Below, piece after piece: positions 51,750 to 61,505 of a stretch of 64,000 nt of DNA (position 1 is the first letter of the stretch; each line of letters begins with the position of its first letter). This DNA comes from Mycobacterium sp. ACS1612. GTDB taxonomy: Bacteria; Actinomycetota; Actinomycetes; Mycobacteriales; Mycobacteriaceae. The stretch covers positions 1 to 64,000 of the forward strand of contig NZ_LZHZ01000054.1 of assembly GCF_001667505.1 (NCBI RefSeq). The letters are read 5' to 3'. A program made the translations under genes and the position numbers. A model generated the notes under the pieces. The model saw nothing but the letters and a program-made list of their open reading frames with translations, had not been told where the DNA came from and did no database searches.

Positions 51750-53860
51750 CCGCGCTACCTGTCACGCTGGCCGCCAACCCGCGGCTCGGTGACTGGCTGC
51801 GGATCGGGTCCGAGGGTGAGATCGAAATCCGTTCCGGCAAGGTCGAATTGGGCCAGGGCGTGTTGACGGCGCTGTCCCAGGTGGCCGCCGAGGAACTCGA
51901 CGTCGACGTCGCCCGCATCGCGATGACGCCTGCGAGTACCGACGCCAGCCCCGACGAGGGGTTGACCGCGGGCAGCCTGTCCATCCAGCAGTCGGGGGCC
52001 GCCCTGCGGCAGGTGTGCGCGGAGGTACGTGACATCTACCTCGGCGTCGCCGCCGACAAGCTCGCGGTGCCCAAGGAGGACCTCACGATCGACGATGGGC
52101 AGATCTGCGCCGCGGACGGCGCGGCGACCAGCTACTGGGAACTGGCCGACGACACCCTGCTGGATCGGGTCGCCACCGGTGCGGCCGCCCCGAAACCCGC
52201 ATCGGCGTACCGGGTCGTCGGCACCAGCGTGGGTCGGGTCGATCTGCCCGGCAAACTGGCGGGCGCACCGAGTTACATACACGATCTGACGCTCGATTCG
52301 ATGGTGTACGGCAGGGTGGTCAGGCCCCCGTCACGCGGGGCGACGCTGCGCGAGATTGACTGCACCCCAACCCAAGCCATGTCCGGAGTGCTCGCTGTGG
52401 TCCGCGACGGCAACTTCCTGGGCGTCGTCGCCGAACGCGAGGAAACCGCGCTTCGGGCCGCGGATCTGCTGCGCAGGGATGCGGCATGGGATCAGCCGCC
52501 GACTCTGCCCGACGAAGACGACCTGCCCGCGTTCTTGACCTCCGCGCCCGCGGAGACCACCGTCATCGCCGACGCCGGGCACTGCCCGACGACAGGCGTG
52601 GTCCGCTCGGTCACCGCGGAATACCACCGGCCGTATCTGGCGCACGGTTCGATCGGACCCTCCTGCGCCGTCGCGCTCGCCGAGGACGACCGGCTGCACA
52701 TCTGGACCCACAGCCAGGGCATCCACGTGTTGCGTCGGGAAATCGCGCGCGCACTTGATATTTCACCGGACCTGCTGAGTGTTCGGCACGTCGACGGCGC
52801 GGGCTGCTACGGCCACAACGGCGCCGACGACGTGGCGATGGACGCCGCTCTGCTCGCGCTGGCCGTCCCCCGCCGGCCGGTGCAGGTGGTGTGGTCACGG
52901 CCCGATGAGCTGGGTTGGTCGCCGTTGGGTCCCGCTGGCGTGGTGCGACTTTCGGCCGACTGCGGCCCCGACGGCGCCGTGTTGTCCTGGCGGCACGAGA
53001 TCTGGGGCGGCAGCTACATCAGCAGGCCGGGCATGACACCCAACCTGGCGTTCCTGGCGGCGAGCCACCGCGCGGGCGGAGAAGAGATCAAATCGGGCGG
53101 CGAGCCTGAACAGGAACGCGGCGGCGGGGCGACCCGCAACGCCGTTCCCGGCTACGCCTTTGGAGTCCACCAGGTGGTGAACCACCTGCTCACCACGATG
53201 CCTTTGCGAACGTCGGCGTTGCGGTCGCTGGGTGCGCACCTCAATGTGTTCGCCGCGGAGTCGTTCATGGACGAACTCGCCGCGGACGCCGGACGGGACC
53301 CTATCGAGTTCCGGCTGGCGCACCTGTCCGACCCGAGGGCCAGAGCGGTACTGGAACACGTTGCCCGGCAGTCGGATTGGTCGTCGTGGCGGGCCGGCGA
53401 CGCGGTCGGGCACGGCATCGGATATGCCCGGTACAAGAATTCGAGCGCCTACTGCGCGGTGGTCGCCGAGGTCGAGGCCGTCACCGAGGTCCGGGTGCGC
53501 CGGCTGACCATAGCCGTCGACGCCGGACTGGTGATCAACCCGGACGGCGCGGCGAACCAGATCGAGGGCGGGGCGATTCAGGCCACCAGTTGGACGGTGA
53601 AGGAACGGGTGCGGTTCGACCGGTTCACCGTCACCAGCGACACCTGGGACAGCTACCCGATCCTGCGGTTCTCCGAGGTGCCCGCCGTCGCCGTCGACCT
53701 GTTACCCGGAGCGCACCATCCCTCGCTCGGGGTCGGGGAATGCGCGCAGGGCCCGACGGCGGCCGCGATCGCCAACGCGGTGGCCGACGCGCTCGGTGTG
53801 CGGGTGCGCTCGCTGCCGCTGACACCCGAGCAGATCGTGGCCGCGCTGCCAGAGGCCTGA
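51746..53860 (+). CDS. Molybdopterin-binding large subunit of the aldehyde/isoquinoline oxidoreductase type
   Basis: 704 residues from a GTG overlapping the small-subunit stop. KVELGQGVLTALSQ, GRVVRPPSRGATL, HVDGAGCYGHNGADDVAMDAALLA and SLGVGECAQGPTAAAIANAV (with the catalytic Glu of GxGE) are molybdenum-hydroxylase motifs. The start at residue level lacks the separate N-terminal domain of xanthine dehydrogenases, fitting the IorB-like class. It hydroxylates an N-heterocycle or aldehyde; the substrate is unknown. Confidence 0.9.
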   Translation: MTALPVTLAANPRLGDWLRIGSEGEIEIRSGKVELGQGVLTALSQVAAEELDVDVARIAMTPASTDASPDEGLTAGSLSIQQSGAALRQVCAEVRDIYLGVAADKLAVPKEDLTIDDGQICAADGAATSYWELADDTLLDRVATGAAAPKPASAYRVVGTSVGRVDLPGKLAGAPSYIHDLTLDSMVYGRVVRPPSRGATLREIDCTPTQAMSGVLAVVRDGNFLGVVAEREETALRAADLLRRDAAWDQPPTLPDEDDLPAFLTSAPAETTVIADAGHCPTTGVVRSVTAEYHRPYLAHGSIGPSCAVALAEDDRLHIWTHSQGIHVLRREIARALDISPDLLSVRHVDGAGCYGHNGADDVAMDAALLALAVPRRPVQVVWSRPDELGWSPLGPAGVVRLSADCGPDGAVLSWRHEIWGGSYISRPGMTPNLAFLAASHRAGGEEIKSGGEPEQERGGGATRNAVPGYAFGVHQVVNHLLTTMPLRTSALRSLGAHLNVFAAESFMDELAADAGRDPIEFRLAHLSDPRARAVLEHVARQSDWSSWRAGDAVGHGIGYARYKNSSAYCAVVAEVEAVTEVRVRRLTIAVDAGLVINPDGAANQIEGGAIQATSWTVKERVRFDRFTVTSDTWDSYPILRFSEVPAVAVDLLPGAHHPSLGVGECAQGPTAAAIANAVADALGVRVRSLPLTPEQIVAALPEA

Positions 53861-53900
53861 GCGGCGGCATATCCGGCGGTCCCGACGGGTATCCGGAAGG

Positions 53901-55214
53901 ATGGCCGACAGCGAGGCGCGCGAGTCCTTCATCGTCGACTGCCTCGTGCAGGCATTCGCCGACCTGATGAAGGCCGACCCCGACGCCTTCCGGACCAAGT
54001 TCCGCAAGATGGCCGCCGACCCGTTCGCGTTCTACCGCGGCAGCGCCTGCGTGTTTTACGCCGACCTGGCCGACCGCGACGACCGGTGGGCCGACGACCG
54101 GACCGCGCGGGTGTGGATACAGGGCGATCTGCACGCGGAGAACTTCGGCACCTACATGGACGGCTCCGGTGTGTTGATCTTCGACGTCAACGATTTCGAC
54201 GAGGCTTTCGTCGGGCATTTCACTTGGGACTTACAACGATTCGCGGCCAGCGTCGCATTGATGTGCTGGCAGAAGGCGCTGTCGGATGAGGAAATCGCCT
54301 ACCTGATCGAGACATTCGTGCGTGCATACGTCGACCAGGTGCGGTGGTTCGTCGACGTCGAGGACGACTCGTCGTTCTCGCTGAACCTGCAGACCGCCCG
54401 CGGCGCCGTGTTGGCGGCACTGCAGTCGGCGCGGTTGTCGACCCGCTCGCAGATGCTCGAGCGGATGACGCACGTCGACGAATCGGATCGGCGGTTCCGC
54501 GATCTGCCCGGCGTGCGGCACCTCGACGAGGCCGAACGCGAGAAGGTCACCGACGCGTTCGACCGCTACCTGAAGACCATCCCGGAGACCAAGCGATTCC
54601 ACGGCATCGCCTACGACATCAAGGACGTGATCGGCAAGACGGGCATGGGCATCGGCAGCGCAGGCCTGCCCGCCTACACGGTGCTGATCGAAGGTTTCAA
54701 CCAGGCACTGGACAACGACGTGGTGCTGTCGATGAAGCAGGGCAACGTCGCCGCACCAAGTCGGGTGGTCGACGACCCGGATGTGCACCGGTACTTCAAA
54801 CACCACGGCCATCGGACCGCCGTCTCTCAGCGTGCCCTGCAGGCGCACGCCGACCCGCTACTCGGCTATACCGACATCGACGGCGTCGGCTACGTGGTCA
54901 GCGAAATATCGCCGTACGAAGCCGATTTGGACTGGAGCGAGCTCACCGAGCCCGATGAGCTCGCCGAAGTCATCGAACAACTCGGGCAGGCGGTGGCCAA
55001 GGTGCACTGCGTCAGCGATACCGACAGCGATCAAACACTGGTCGACTTTCAGACCGAAGACGCGATCGTCGACGTGATCGGCGACGACATCGACGATTTC
55101 GTCGCCGATGTCGTCACGTTCGGGATGGAGTACGCCGCGACCGTGCGCGACGATCATCGCCACTTCGTGGAAGCGTTCCGGGAGGGCCGCATTCCCGGAG
55201 TCAGTTCAACCTAG
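53901..55214 (+). CDS. DUF2252-family protein
   Basis: 437 residues. DPFAFYRGSACVFYADL, VWIQGDLHAENFGTYMD and FDVNDFDEAFVGHFTWDLQR form the DUF2252 core, related to kinase-like phosphotransferases with GDxHxxN and FDxND. Some relatives are found beside oxidoreductases in actinobacteria. Function not established. It starts 40 bp after the molybdenum subunit and may be in one transcript. Confidence 0.88.
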   Translation: MADSEARESFIVDCLVQAFADLMKADPDAFRTKFRKMAADPFAFYRGSACVFYADLADRDDRWADDRTARVWIQGDLHAENFGTYMDGSGVLIFDVNDFDEAFVGHFTWDLQRFAASVALMCWQKALSDEEIAYLIETFVRAYVDQVRWFVDVEDDSSFSLNLQTARGAVLAALQSARLSTRSQMLERMTHVDESDRRFRDLPGVRHLDEAEREKVTDAFDRYLKTIPETKRFHGIAYDIKDVIGKTGMGIGSAGLPAYTVLIEGFNQALDNDVVLSMKQGNVAAPSRVVDDPDVHRYFKHHGHRTAVSQRALQAHADPLLGYTDIDGVGYVVSEISPYEADLDWSELTEPDELAEVIEQLGQAVAKVHCVSDTDSDQTLVDFQTEDAIVDVIGDDIDDFVADVVTFGMEYAATVRDDHRHFVEAFREGRIPGVSST

Positions 55215-55218
55215 ACGC

Positions 55219-55674
55219 TCACCCGAGGACGATCGAATCACCCTGCACCGTGACGTTCTCGGCTTGCAGCGGCTTGTCGGCCGGGCCGTGGGCCACCGTG
55301 CCGTCCAGGTTGAATTTGCTGCCGTGGCAAGGACAGTCGATGGTGCCGTCGGCCACCTTGTCCACCAGGCAGCCCTTGTGGGTGCATTTCGCGGAGAATC
55401 CCTTGAACACTCCCGCGGTGGGTTGGGTCACCACGACCTCGCCGACGATCACGCCCGAACCGACGGGCACATCGGCTGTCTTGGCAAGGGCCTTGCCCCC
55501 GGGCGCAGCGGTGCCACCGGGTGAGGTCGGCGCGGCGCTGGTGGCGCTCGATTCGCTTGCCGCGTCGTCCTTTTTGCCGTAGGTACTGCACGCGGCGACG
55601 ACGGCGGTCACCAACCCCAGCCCTGCGCCGAGGAGTACCTTCTGCCGTGAGATGGGGAACTCGGAGATATTCAT
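55219..55674 (-). CDS. Rieske [2Fe-2S] lipoprotein
   Basis: 151 residues. The N-terminus has SRQKVLLGAGLGLVTAVVAACS, a signal segment ending in a lipobox-like AAC. A Gly/Ala/Ser linker follows, then CTHKGC (with one Cys and one His ligand) and CPCHGSKF (the other pair). A membrane-anchored periplasmic electron carrier; co-encoded with the heme-type membrane protein upstream. Confidence 0.9.
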   Translation of the reverse strand: MNISEFPISRQKVLLGAGLGLVTAVVAACSTYGKKDDAASESSATSAAPTSPGGTAAPGGKALAKTADVPVGSGVIVGEVVVTQPTAGVFKGFSAKCTHKGCLVDKVADGTIDCPCHGSKFNLDGTVAHGPADKPLQAENVTVQGDSIVLG

Positions 55675-55687
55675 GGATTCCTTTCAG

Positions 55688-56257
55688 TTAGAACGTGATG
55701 CCGTTTGTGTCGAAGAACCAGAGCGCCGAGGTCAGCCAGACGTAGACTAAGCCGAAAAACACTAGTCCGCCCGCCACCGGAATCACCCATGCCCGAAGGC
55801 CTTTGCGGGTGAGCAGCACCATCTTCGTCACGAAAGCGCCGTAGAAGAAGCACCCGAACAGCGAATGGAACAACACCCGGTTGTCGTAGGACTCAAAGCC
55901 CAGTGCGTACAGGCAGTGCACCGCGACCGGGACGCTGACCAACACGGCCAGTCGGCCCGACCACACATGTGCGGGGCGCATCCATGCCGGCGCGTTGCCG
56001 CCCGGGATCAGTCGGTACATCGCAAACGCGGACACCAGTTGGAACAGCGCCAGCACCACGGCGATGGTCGCCAGCCATGACTTCACCGCGGTGCCGCTGG
56101 AGAATCCCGCGACGCTGATCGAAAAGAACTGCGGCTCATGCAGTTTCCCGAACACACCGAGACCGACCGCGACGAATGCGCCGAGCGCGACCGCGCCGAG
56201 CACCGCGGCGTCGCCCTTGACGGTACTGATTCGCTGGGTGGCGGCGGGGTCAGACAT
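55688..56257 (-). CDS. Membrane protein with histidines in transmembrane helices (DUF6529-type)
   Basis: 189 residues with about five spans. Helices near 95-125 and 130-150 carry His residues (HVWSGRLAVLVSVPVAVHCLYALGF, LFHSLFGCFFYG), as in cytochrome b561-like heme proteins. Probably passes electrons across the membrane to the Rieske lipoprotein encoded 13 bp downstream. It overlaps the upstream gene by 8 bp. Confidence 0.75.
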   Translation of the reverse strand: MSDPAATQRISTVKGDAAVLGAVALGAFVAVGLGVFGKLHEPQFFSISVAGFSSGTAVKSWLATIAVVLALFQLVSAFAMYRLIPGGNAPAWMRPAHVWSGRLAVLVSVPVAVHCLYALGFESYDNRVLFHSLFGCFFYGAFVTKMVLLTRKGLRAWVIPVAGGLVFFGLVYVWLTSALWFFDTNGITF

Positions 56258-56900
56258 CGCTGTCTCCTTCGACCCGGATCGCCCTGACCTCGATGCCGTC
56301 GATATCGGCGATGCCCTCGGTAGTCAACGTCGGCGCGGGAACGGTCGAACCGTCTTCACGCCGCTGCACACCCGTCACCTTCCCGTCGCCGTCGACGATC
56401 CAGCTGTTGCGCACACCCGCGTTTTCGTAGACGTAGAGACCGGCGGGCGGTTGCCCGATAGGAGCGGTGAAGTCCCACTTCTTCGCGCCGATGGACAGCG
56501 TGCCGACGATGGCGTCGCCCTGAAGGCGACCGTCGAGCCGGCTTGTCTTGTCCTTGTTCTCAAGGCTCACCGCGCCGTTGACCGCGCTGCCCCGCAGCCA
56601 CGACTCGACGGTGTTGCCGTCGCAGGCATAGGCGATGGCCTTGTCGCCATCGACGGTGACCTCGACGGTGATGGTCCCGTTGGCGGAGGCGATCTTGCCC
56701 ACGTAGTCGGCCTTGGCGGGGAACGCGGGCGGTGGCGGAGTGGCCGGTGAGGGTGGTGGGGCGACCGCCGTCGCGGTGGTGGTCTGCGCGGCGGGTTGCT
56801 CCGGCGGTGGCGGCTCCTCCTTGGAGATGTTGACCAGCAAGATGGCCACCCCGAGCACCGCGACTGCGGCGAGGGTCAGTATCGGACCGCGGATCTTCAT
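56250..56900 (-). CDS. Membrane-anchored exported protein of the Rieske operon
   Basis: 216 residues from the second of two adjacent ATGs (56898-56900), which has AGGAGG five bases upstream. One N-terminal membrane span (ILTLAAVAVLGVAILLV), a Pro/Ala/Thr-rich linker, then an all-beta domain with DYVGKIASANGTITVEVTVDGDKAIAYACDGN. Not recognised further. First gene of the three-gene electron-transfer operon. Confidence 0.75.
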   Translation of the reverse strand: MKIRGPILTLAAVAVLGVAILLVNISKEEPPPPEQPAAQTTTATAVAPPPSPATPPPPAFPAKADYVGKIASANGTITVEVTVDGDKAIAYACDGNTVESWLRGSAVNGAVSLENKDKTSRLDGRLQGDAIVGTLSIGAKKWDFTAPIGQPPAGLYVYENAGVRNSWIVDGDGKVTGVQRREDGSTVPAPTLTTEGIADIDGIEVRAIRVEGDSDV

Positions 56901-57053
56901 CATCCCCTCCTGGGAATCGAGCAAAACACCTCTGACGAGGTTTTGTCTGCACAACGGGCGATGCCGGGGGAAGGTTCAGCGCGAACCTCAAAGCCGGCGA
57001 ATGCCGGCCCCACAGGCGGTACCGTCATTCGTTGCCAGGGACGGGAGACATCT

Positions 57054-57341
57054 ATGAAGCGCTGCATCGCCGCAGGATCGGCGGCCGTCCTGACGGCCGC
57101 CGCGATGATCGTCTTGGCGCCGCCGGCCGCCGCCGGGTGCCTGTACGGAGGACCGTTCATCAGCAAGTGCGACGGGCCCGTGCAGCCCGACGGCACCTGG
57201 CAGCGATGCACGGCGGTGCCGCAGGTGGTTCCGCGTGGCGCCAGTTCCTATCTGGTGCCGGTCAAGCGCTGCGACATGATGGGCCCTGGCCAGCCCGCGT
57301 GGGATTTCGCGTTCGCCGACCCGCCGACGCACATCGACTAG
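57054..57341 (+). CDS. Small secreted protein with Cys pairs
   Basis: 95 residues. Signal peptide 1-23 (MKRCIAAGSAAVLTAAAMIVLA... PPAAAG). The mature part has C in GCLYGG, SKCDGP, WQRCTAV and KRCDMM, enough for two disulfides, and conserved Trp. It fits a family of short mycobacterial exported proteins of unknown function. Confidence 0.75.
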   Translation: MKRCIAAGSAAVLTAAAMIVLAPPAAAGCLYGGPFISKCDGPVQPDGTWQRCTAVPQVVPRGASSYLVPVKRCDMMGPGQPAWDFAFADPPTHID

Positions 57342-57347
57342 GTACAC

Positions 57348-59105
57348 CTAGCCGGGCAGCACGGGTAGCGCGTCGGCCACCATCAACGGCCGCACCTCGG
57401 TCCACGCCGGGTCGTTGTCGGCCGCCGAACCCGACAGTTGCAGCACCCCCCGCGCGTCGGCGACGTACACCGTGGACGGGTTTGCGGTGACGGTGGTGAC
57501 CGGCATCAGCAGGTTGCGGCTGGGGCCGTCGGAGTTCACCCCGTCGAGGTTGACGTAGGACACCGGGTGCTGCGGGTCGGTGCGGCTGACGACGATGTCG
57601 TCGCCGGTGCGCCAGGACAGCGACACGGCAGTGTTGCCGAGGCCGAAGCCCAACCGCCGCGGATAGGTCAGCGCGTAACCGCCACCCGCGGTCTGCTCGA
57701 CACCGGCGAGGATCACCTGGCCCTCGATGACCATCGCCGCGCGGGTGCCGTCGCGGGACAACTGGAGTTCGGTGATGGCACCCGGGTAGCGCGCCGACAC
57801 GACGCCGGAGTCGACCGGGATCCGGGCCGGCTGCCCCGAGGCGTCCTGGATCGCGCGCACCACGTTGATGCCGTCGACCACCACCCAGATCGCGTCGTCG
57901 AGCGCCCAACTCGGCCGCGACAGCGTGCGCCCTTCCATCGCTTGTGTCGCATTGCCATTCAGCGGTCCAACCCACAGCGACGAGGCCATGTCGGGCGCGC
58001 CGGGCCGCAGGGTGACGATCGACGCCACCTCCTGGCCGGTGCGCGACACCGCGGCGGCGGTCTGGCCCGGCAGCTGGCCGAATTGACCTGCCACCCTGGT
58101 CGCCCGTTGACCGTCCAGCGACATCAGCGTTCCGCCCACCAGCGCGTGCAGACCGGCGGCGGCGCCGTCGGCCGCGCCGGGGTCGGTGGCCGCGACGTCG
58201 GAGGTGTTCCAGCCGTCGGCGAACCGATCGTCGAGCGCGGCGCCGTCGGCGTTGATCACGTAGGGGCCGTTGATCCCTGCCCGCGACAGCGTCCAAATGA
58301 TCTGTGCGGCAAGCAGTTGCCTGCTGTGCGGGTCGGTGGTGGACAGGTTCTCCAGGTCGACGCGGGCGCCGCCGTAACCGCGGCCGACGCCGGTCTTGCC
58401 GCCGTCGGCGCGCGTCACCGGCCCGCGGAGTTTGAGTGGCGGGCCGAGCAGGTTGCGCACCGTGTTGGTCATCTCCGGTCTCGGGCCCGCGATGAGCTTG
58501 CTGACCAGTTCGGTGGCCAGTTGATCGGCGTCGGACACCGCGACATAGCGGGGGTCGGGTACGACGGTGTGCCCTGTCGGGTCGGCGAAGTACAGCGTGT
58601 TGCGTTTGTAGGTGGACTGAAACTGTTGCCAGTCGAGGAAAACACCGTTGGGCAGGCGGTCGATGCGCCACCCGCCCGGGGTCTTGATCAGTTCGATGGG
58701 GCCGGGGTCCGGCAGCGCGCCCTCCCCCGTCTCGAAGACGCCGACGTCCGACAGTGATCCGAGGATGTCGGCGCGCATGCTCACCGACACGCGTTCGGGT
58801 CCACGGGTCTCGACGAAGACCACGTTGTCGATCAGCAACGCGCTGCCTGCGTCGTCCCATGCGCGAGAAGCGGATTCGGTGAGGAACTGCCGCGCCGCCA
58901 GGTGCCGGTTCGCGGGATCGGCTGTCGCCTTGAGGAACTCACGCAGCAGGACGTCGGGATCCATGCCGGGCGTCGGTTTGGGCAGGCTTGGCGGCGCGGG
59001 CCGGTCCACGGTGCCGATGGCTTGCGGCGCAGACGAACTCGGCACGCCGGCGCAGCCCGCGAGCACGACCGCCAGCAGCCACACGACTGCCAGCAGCCGT
59101 TTCAC
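57348..59105 (-). CDS. lpqB: LpqB lipoprotein, accessory of the MtrAB system
   Basis: 585 residues from a GTG that overlaps the mtrB stop (GTGTGA). Signal peptide and lipobox LAGCAG place it on the outer side of the membrane. A GerMN-like segment and a C-terminal beta-propeller follow. LpqB binds the extracellular part of MtrB and tunes its signalling. The mtrA, mtrB, lpqB order is conserved. Confidence 0.96.
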   Translation of the reverse strand: MKRLLAVVWLLAVVLAGCAGVPSSSAPQAIGTVDRPAPPSLPKPTPGMDPDVLLREFLKATADPANRHLAARQFLTESASRAWDDAGSALLIDNVVFVETRGPERVSVSMRADILGSLSDVGVFETGEGALPDPGPIELIKTPGGWRIDRLPNGVFLDWQQFQSTYKRNTLYFADPTGHTVVPDPRYVAVSDADQLATELVSKLIAGPRPEMTNTVRNLLGPPLKLRGPVTRADGGKTGVGRGYGGARVDLENLSTTDPHSRQLLAAQIIWTLSRAGINGPYVINADGAALDDRFADGWNTSDVAATDPGAADGAAAGLHALVGGTLMSLDGQRATRVAGQFGQLPGQTAAAVSRTGQEVASIVTLRPGAPDMASSLWVGPLNGNATQAMEGRTLSRPSWALDDAIWVVVDGINVVRAIQDASGQPARIPVDSGVVSARYPGAITELQLSRDGTRAAMVIEGQVILAGVEQTAGGGYALTYPRRLGFGLGNTAVSLSWRTGDDIVVSRTDPQHPVSYVNLDGVNSDGPSRNLLMPVTTVTANPSTVYVADARGVLQLSGSAADNDPAWTEVRPLMVADALPVLPG

Positions 59106-60748
59106 ACGTTCTCCGTCGCGGGTTCGCGATCGCGGGATCGGCGCGGGGGGCGTTCGCGCCCAATGGGTTTCATCGGCAGCGGGCTTGTGGTGACCTTGTG
59201 GCCGCGGACCAGCGGCAGGGTGAGCCGGAAGCAGGCGCCCTTGCCGGGTTCGCCCCACGCCTCCAGCCGGCCCTGGTGCAGGCGCGCGTCCTCGATGCTG
59301 ATCGCCAGGCCGAGGCCGGTGCCGCCGGAGCGCCGCACCCGCGACGGGTCCGAGCGCCAGAACCGGCTGAACACCAGCTTCTCCTCACCGGGCCGCAACC
59401 CGACGCCGTAGTCGCGGACGGTCACCGCGACGGTGTCCTCGTCGGCGGCCATCCGGATCCGCACCGGTTTGTGCTCGGCGTGGTCGATGGCGTTGGCGAT
59501 CAGGTTGCGCAGGATGCGTTCCACCCGGCGCGGGTCGACCTCGGCGATCACCTCTTCGGCGGGCATGTCTTCGATCAGCTCGATGTCGGCTTCCTGGGCC
59601 AGGTGGCCGACGTTGTTGAGTGCGCTCTGCACCGTCGAGCGCAGGTCCACCGACTCCACCGACAGTTCGGCGACGCCGGCGTCGTGGCGCGAGATCTCCA
59701 GCAGGTCGTTGAGCAGCGTCTCGAACCGGTCCAGCTCGCTGACCATCAGCTCGGTCGAGCGGCGCAGCGCCGGGTCCAGGTCCTCGCTGTGGTCGTAGAT
59801 CAGGTCGGCGGCCATCCGCACCGTCGTCAACGGGGTGCGTAGCTCGTGGCTGACGTCGGAGGTGAACCGGCGTTGCAGGTTGCCGAACTCTTCGAGCTGG
59901 GTGATCTGCCGGTGCAGGCTCTCGGCCATGTCGTTGAACGACACCGCCAGCCGCGCCATGTCGTCTTCACCGCGCACCGGCATGCGCTCGGTGAGATGGC
60001 CTTCGGCGAAGCGTTCGGCGATGCGCGACGCCGACCGCACGGGCAGCACGATCTGGCGCGCCACCAGTAGCGCGATCGCGGCCAGCAGGCCGAGCAGCAC
60101 CACGCCACCGGTCAGCATGGTGCCCCGCACCAGCGCGATGGTGGATTCCTCGCTGTTGAGCGGAAAGATCAGATACAGCTCGAGATTCGTGACGGGCGAG
60201 GACGTCGGGCTGCCGATGACCAACGCGGGGCCGGAGAAGCCGTCGGTGTGCACGGTCGCGTACTGGTAGCTGACCTGGCCGGCCTTGACGAAGTCGCGCA
60301 GCGCGTTGGGCACCTGTTGCACCGGGCCCGCCGCGGTCGCCGCGCGGGGGCCGTCGCCGGGGACGACGAGGACCGCGTCGAAGGCGCCGGCGAGTCCGGC
60401 GCCGGTGTCGGCCTTGCGGTCGATCAGGGTGTTGCGCGCCAACTGCAGGCTGCTGTCCAGCGAGCGGGTCTCCTCACCGCCGACGATGCCGCTGACGGTG
60501 TTGCGGGCCCGTTCGATCTCTTCGGTGGCCGCGCGCACCTTCACCTCGAGGATGCGGTCGGTGATCTGGCTGGTCAGCACGAAGCCGAGCACCAGGATGA
60601 CGGCGAGCGACAGCCCCAACGTCAACACCACCACCCGCAACTGCAGGGAGCGTTTCCACGCCAGACCCATCGCTCGACTCAGCGCAGCGAATCCGCGTAG
60701 AAGTGGTGCCGAACGCCGATGGATGCGCCGCCGCGAGCTGAAGATCAC
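59102..60748 (-). CDS. mtrB: MtrB, sensor histidine kinase
   Basis: 548 residues from a GTG. Two membrane spans (about 40-60 and 213-235) flank the sensor loop. HAMP follows, then FTSDVSHELRTPLTTVRM with the phospho-acceptor His, N box RNLIANAIDHAE and G boxes DYGVGLRPGEE and GGTGLGLAIS. It partners MtrA in controlling cell division and wall hydrolases. Confidence 0.98.
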   Translation of the reverse strand: MIFSSRRRIHRRSAPLLRGFAALSRAMGLAWKRSLQLRVVVLTLGLSLAVILVLGFVLTSQITDRILEVKVRAATEEIERARNTVSGIVGGEETRSLDSSLQLARNTLIDRKADTGAGLAGAFDAVLVVPGDGPRAATAAGPVQQVPNALRDFVKAGQVSYQYATVHTDGFSGPALVIGSPTSSPVTNLELYLIFPLNSEESTIALVRGTMLTGGVVLLGLLAAIALLVARQIVLPVRSASRIAERFAEGHLTERMPVRGEDDMARLAVSFNDMAESLHRQITQLEEFGNLQRRFTSDVSHELRTPLTTVRMAADLIYDHSEDLDPALRRSTELMVSELDRFETLLNDLLEISRHDAGVAELSVESVDLRSTVQSALNNVGHLAQEADIELIEDMPAEEVIAEVDPRRVERILRNLIANAIDHAEHKPVRIRMAADEDTVAVTVRDYGVGLRPGEEKLVFSRFWRSDPSRVRRSGGTGLGLAISIEDARLHQGRLEAWGEPGKGACFRLTLPLVRGHKVTTSPLPMKPIGRERPPRRSRDREPATENV

Positions 60749-60770
60749 CGCGACCGCCGAGCGGTCAAAC

Positions 60771-61457
60771 TCACGGCGGTCCGGCCTTGTATCCCACTCC
60801 CCGAACGGTCAGGACCACCTGCGGGTTCTCCGGGTCTTTCTCAACCTTGGCCCGCAAACGTTGGACATGTACGTTCACCAAACGGGTGTCGGCGGGGTGC
60901 CGGTATCCCCACACCTGTTCGAGCAGCACATCACGAGTAAACACCTGCCGTGGTTTGCGCGCCAACGCCACCAACAGGTCGAACTCCAGCGGCGTCAGGG
61001 AAATCTGCTCACCCTGGCGAGTCACCTTGTGTGCGGGCACGTCGATGTCGACGTCGCCGATCGACAGCATCTCGGCGGGCTCGTCCTCGTTGCGGCGCAA
61101 CCGGGCGCGCACCCGGGCGACCAGCTCTTTGGGCTTGAACGGCTTCATCACGTAGTCGTCGGCGCCCGACTCGAGGCCGAGCACCACGTCGACGGTGTCG
61201 GTCTTGGCCGTCAGCATGACGATCGGCACACCGGAGTCGGCGCGCAGAACGCGGCACACGTCGATGCCGTTCATGCCTGGCAGCATCAGGTCAAGCAACA
61301 CCAAATCGGGCCGCAGCTCGCGGACCGCCGTGAGTGCCTGCGTGCCATCGCCGATGACCGCGGTGTCGAAACCTTCCCCGCGCAGGACGATGGTGAGCAT
61401 CTCGGCCAGCGACGGGTCGTCATCGACAACCAGAATCCTTTGCCTCATGGTGTCCAT
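60771..61457 (-). CDS. mtrA: MtrA, OmpR-family response regulator
   Basis: 228 residues from the ATG at 61455-61457, the M. tuberculosis start. Phospho-acceptor D56 lies in VLLDLMLPG, and the C-terminal winged helix ends VLTVRGVGYKAGPP. Essential in mycobacteria. Confidence 0.98.
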   Translation of the reverse strand: MDTMRQRILVVDDDPSLAEMLTIVLRGEGFDTAVIGDGTQALTAVRELRPDLVLLDLMLPGMNGIDVCRVLRADSGVPIVMLTAKTDTVDVVLGLESGADDYVMKPFKPKELVARVRARLRRNEDEPAEMLSIGDVDIDVPAHKVTRQGEQISLTPLEFDLLVALARKPRQVFTRDVLLEQVWGYRHPADTRLVNVHVQRLRAKVEKDPENPQVVLTVRGVGYKAGPP

Positions 61458-61505
61458 GGTGGCACCAGATTGCAATAAAACGCCGGTAGCGCACCCGCGA
61501 GTCGG

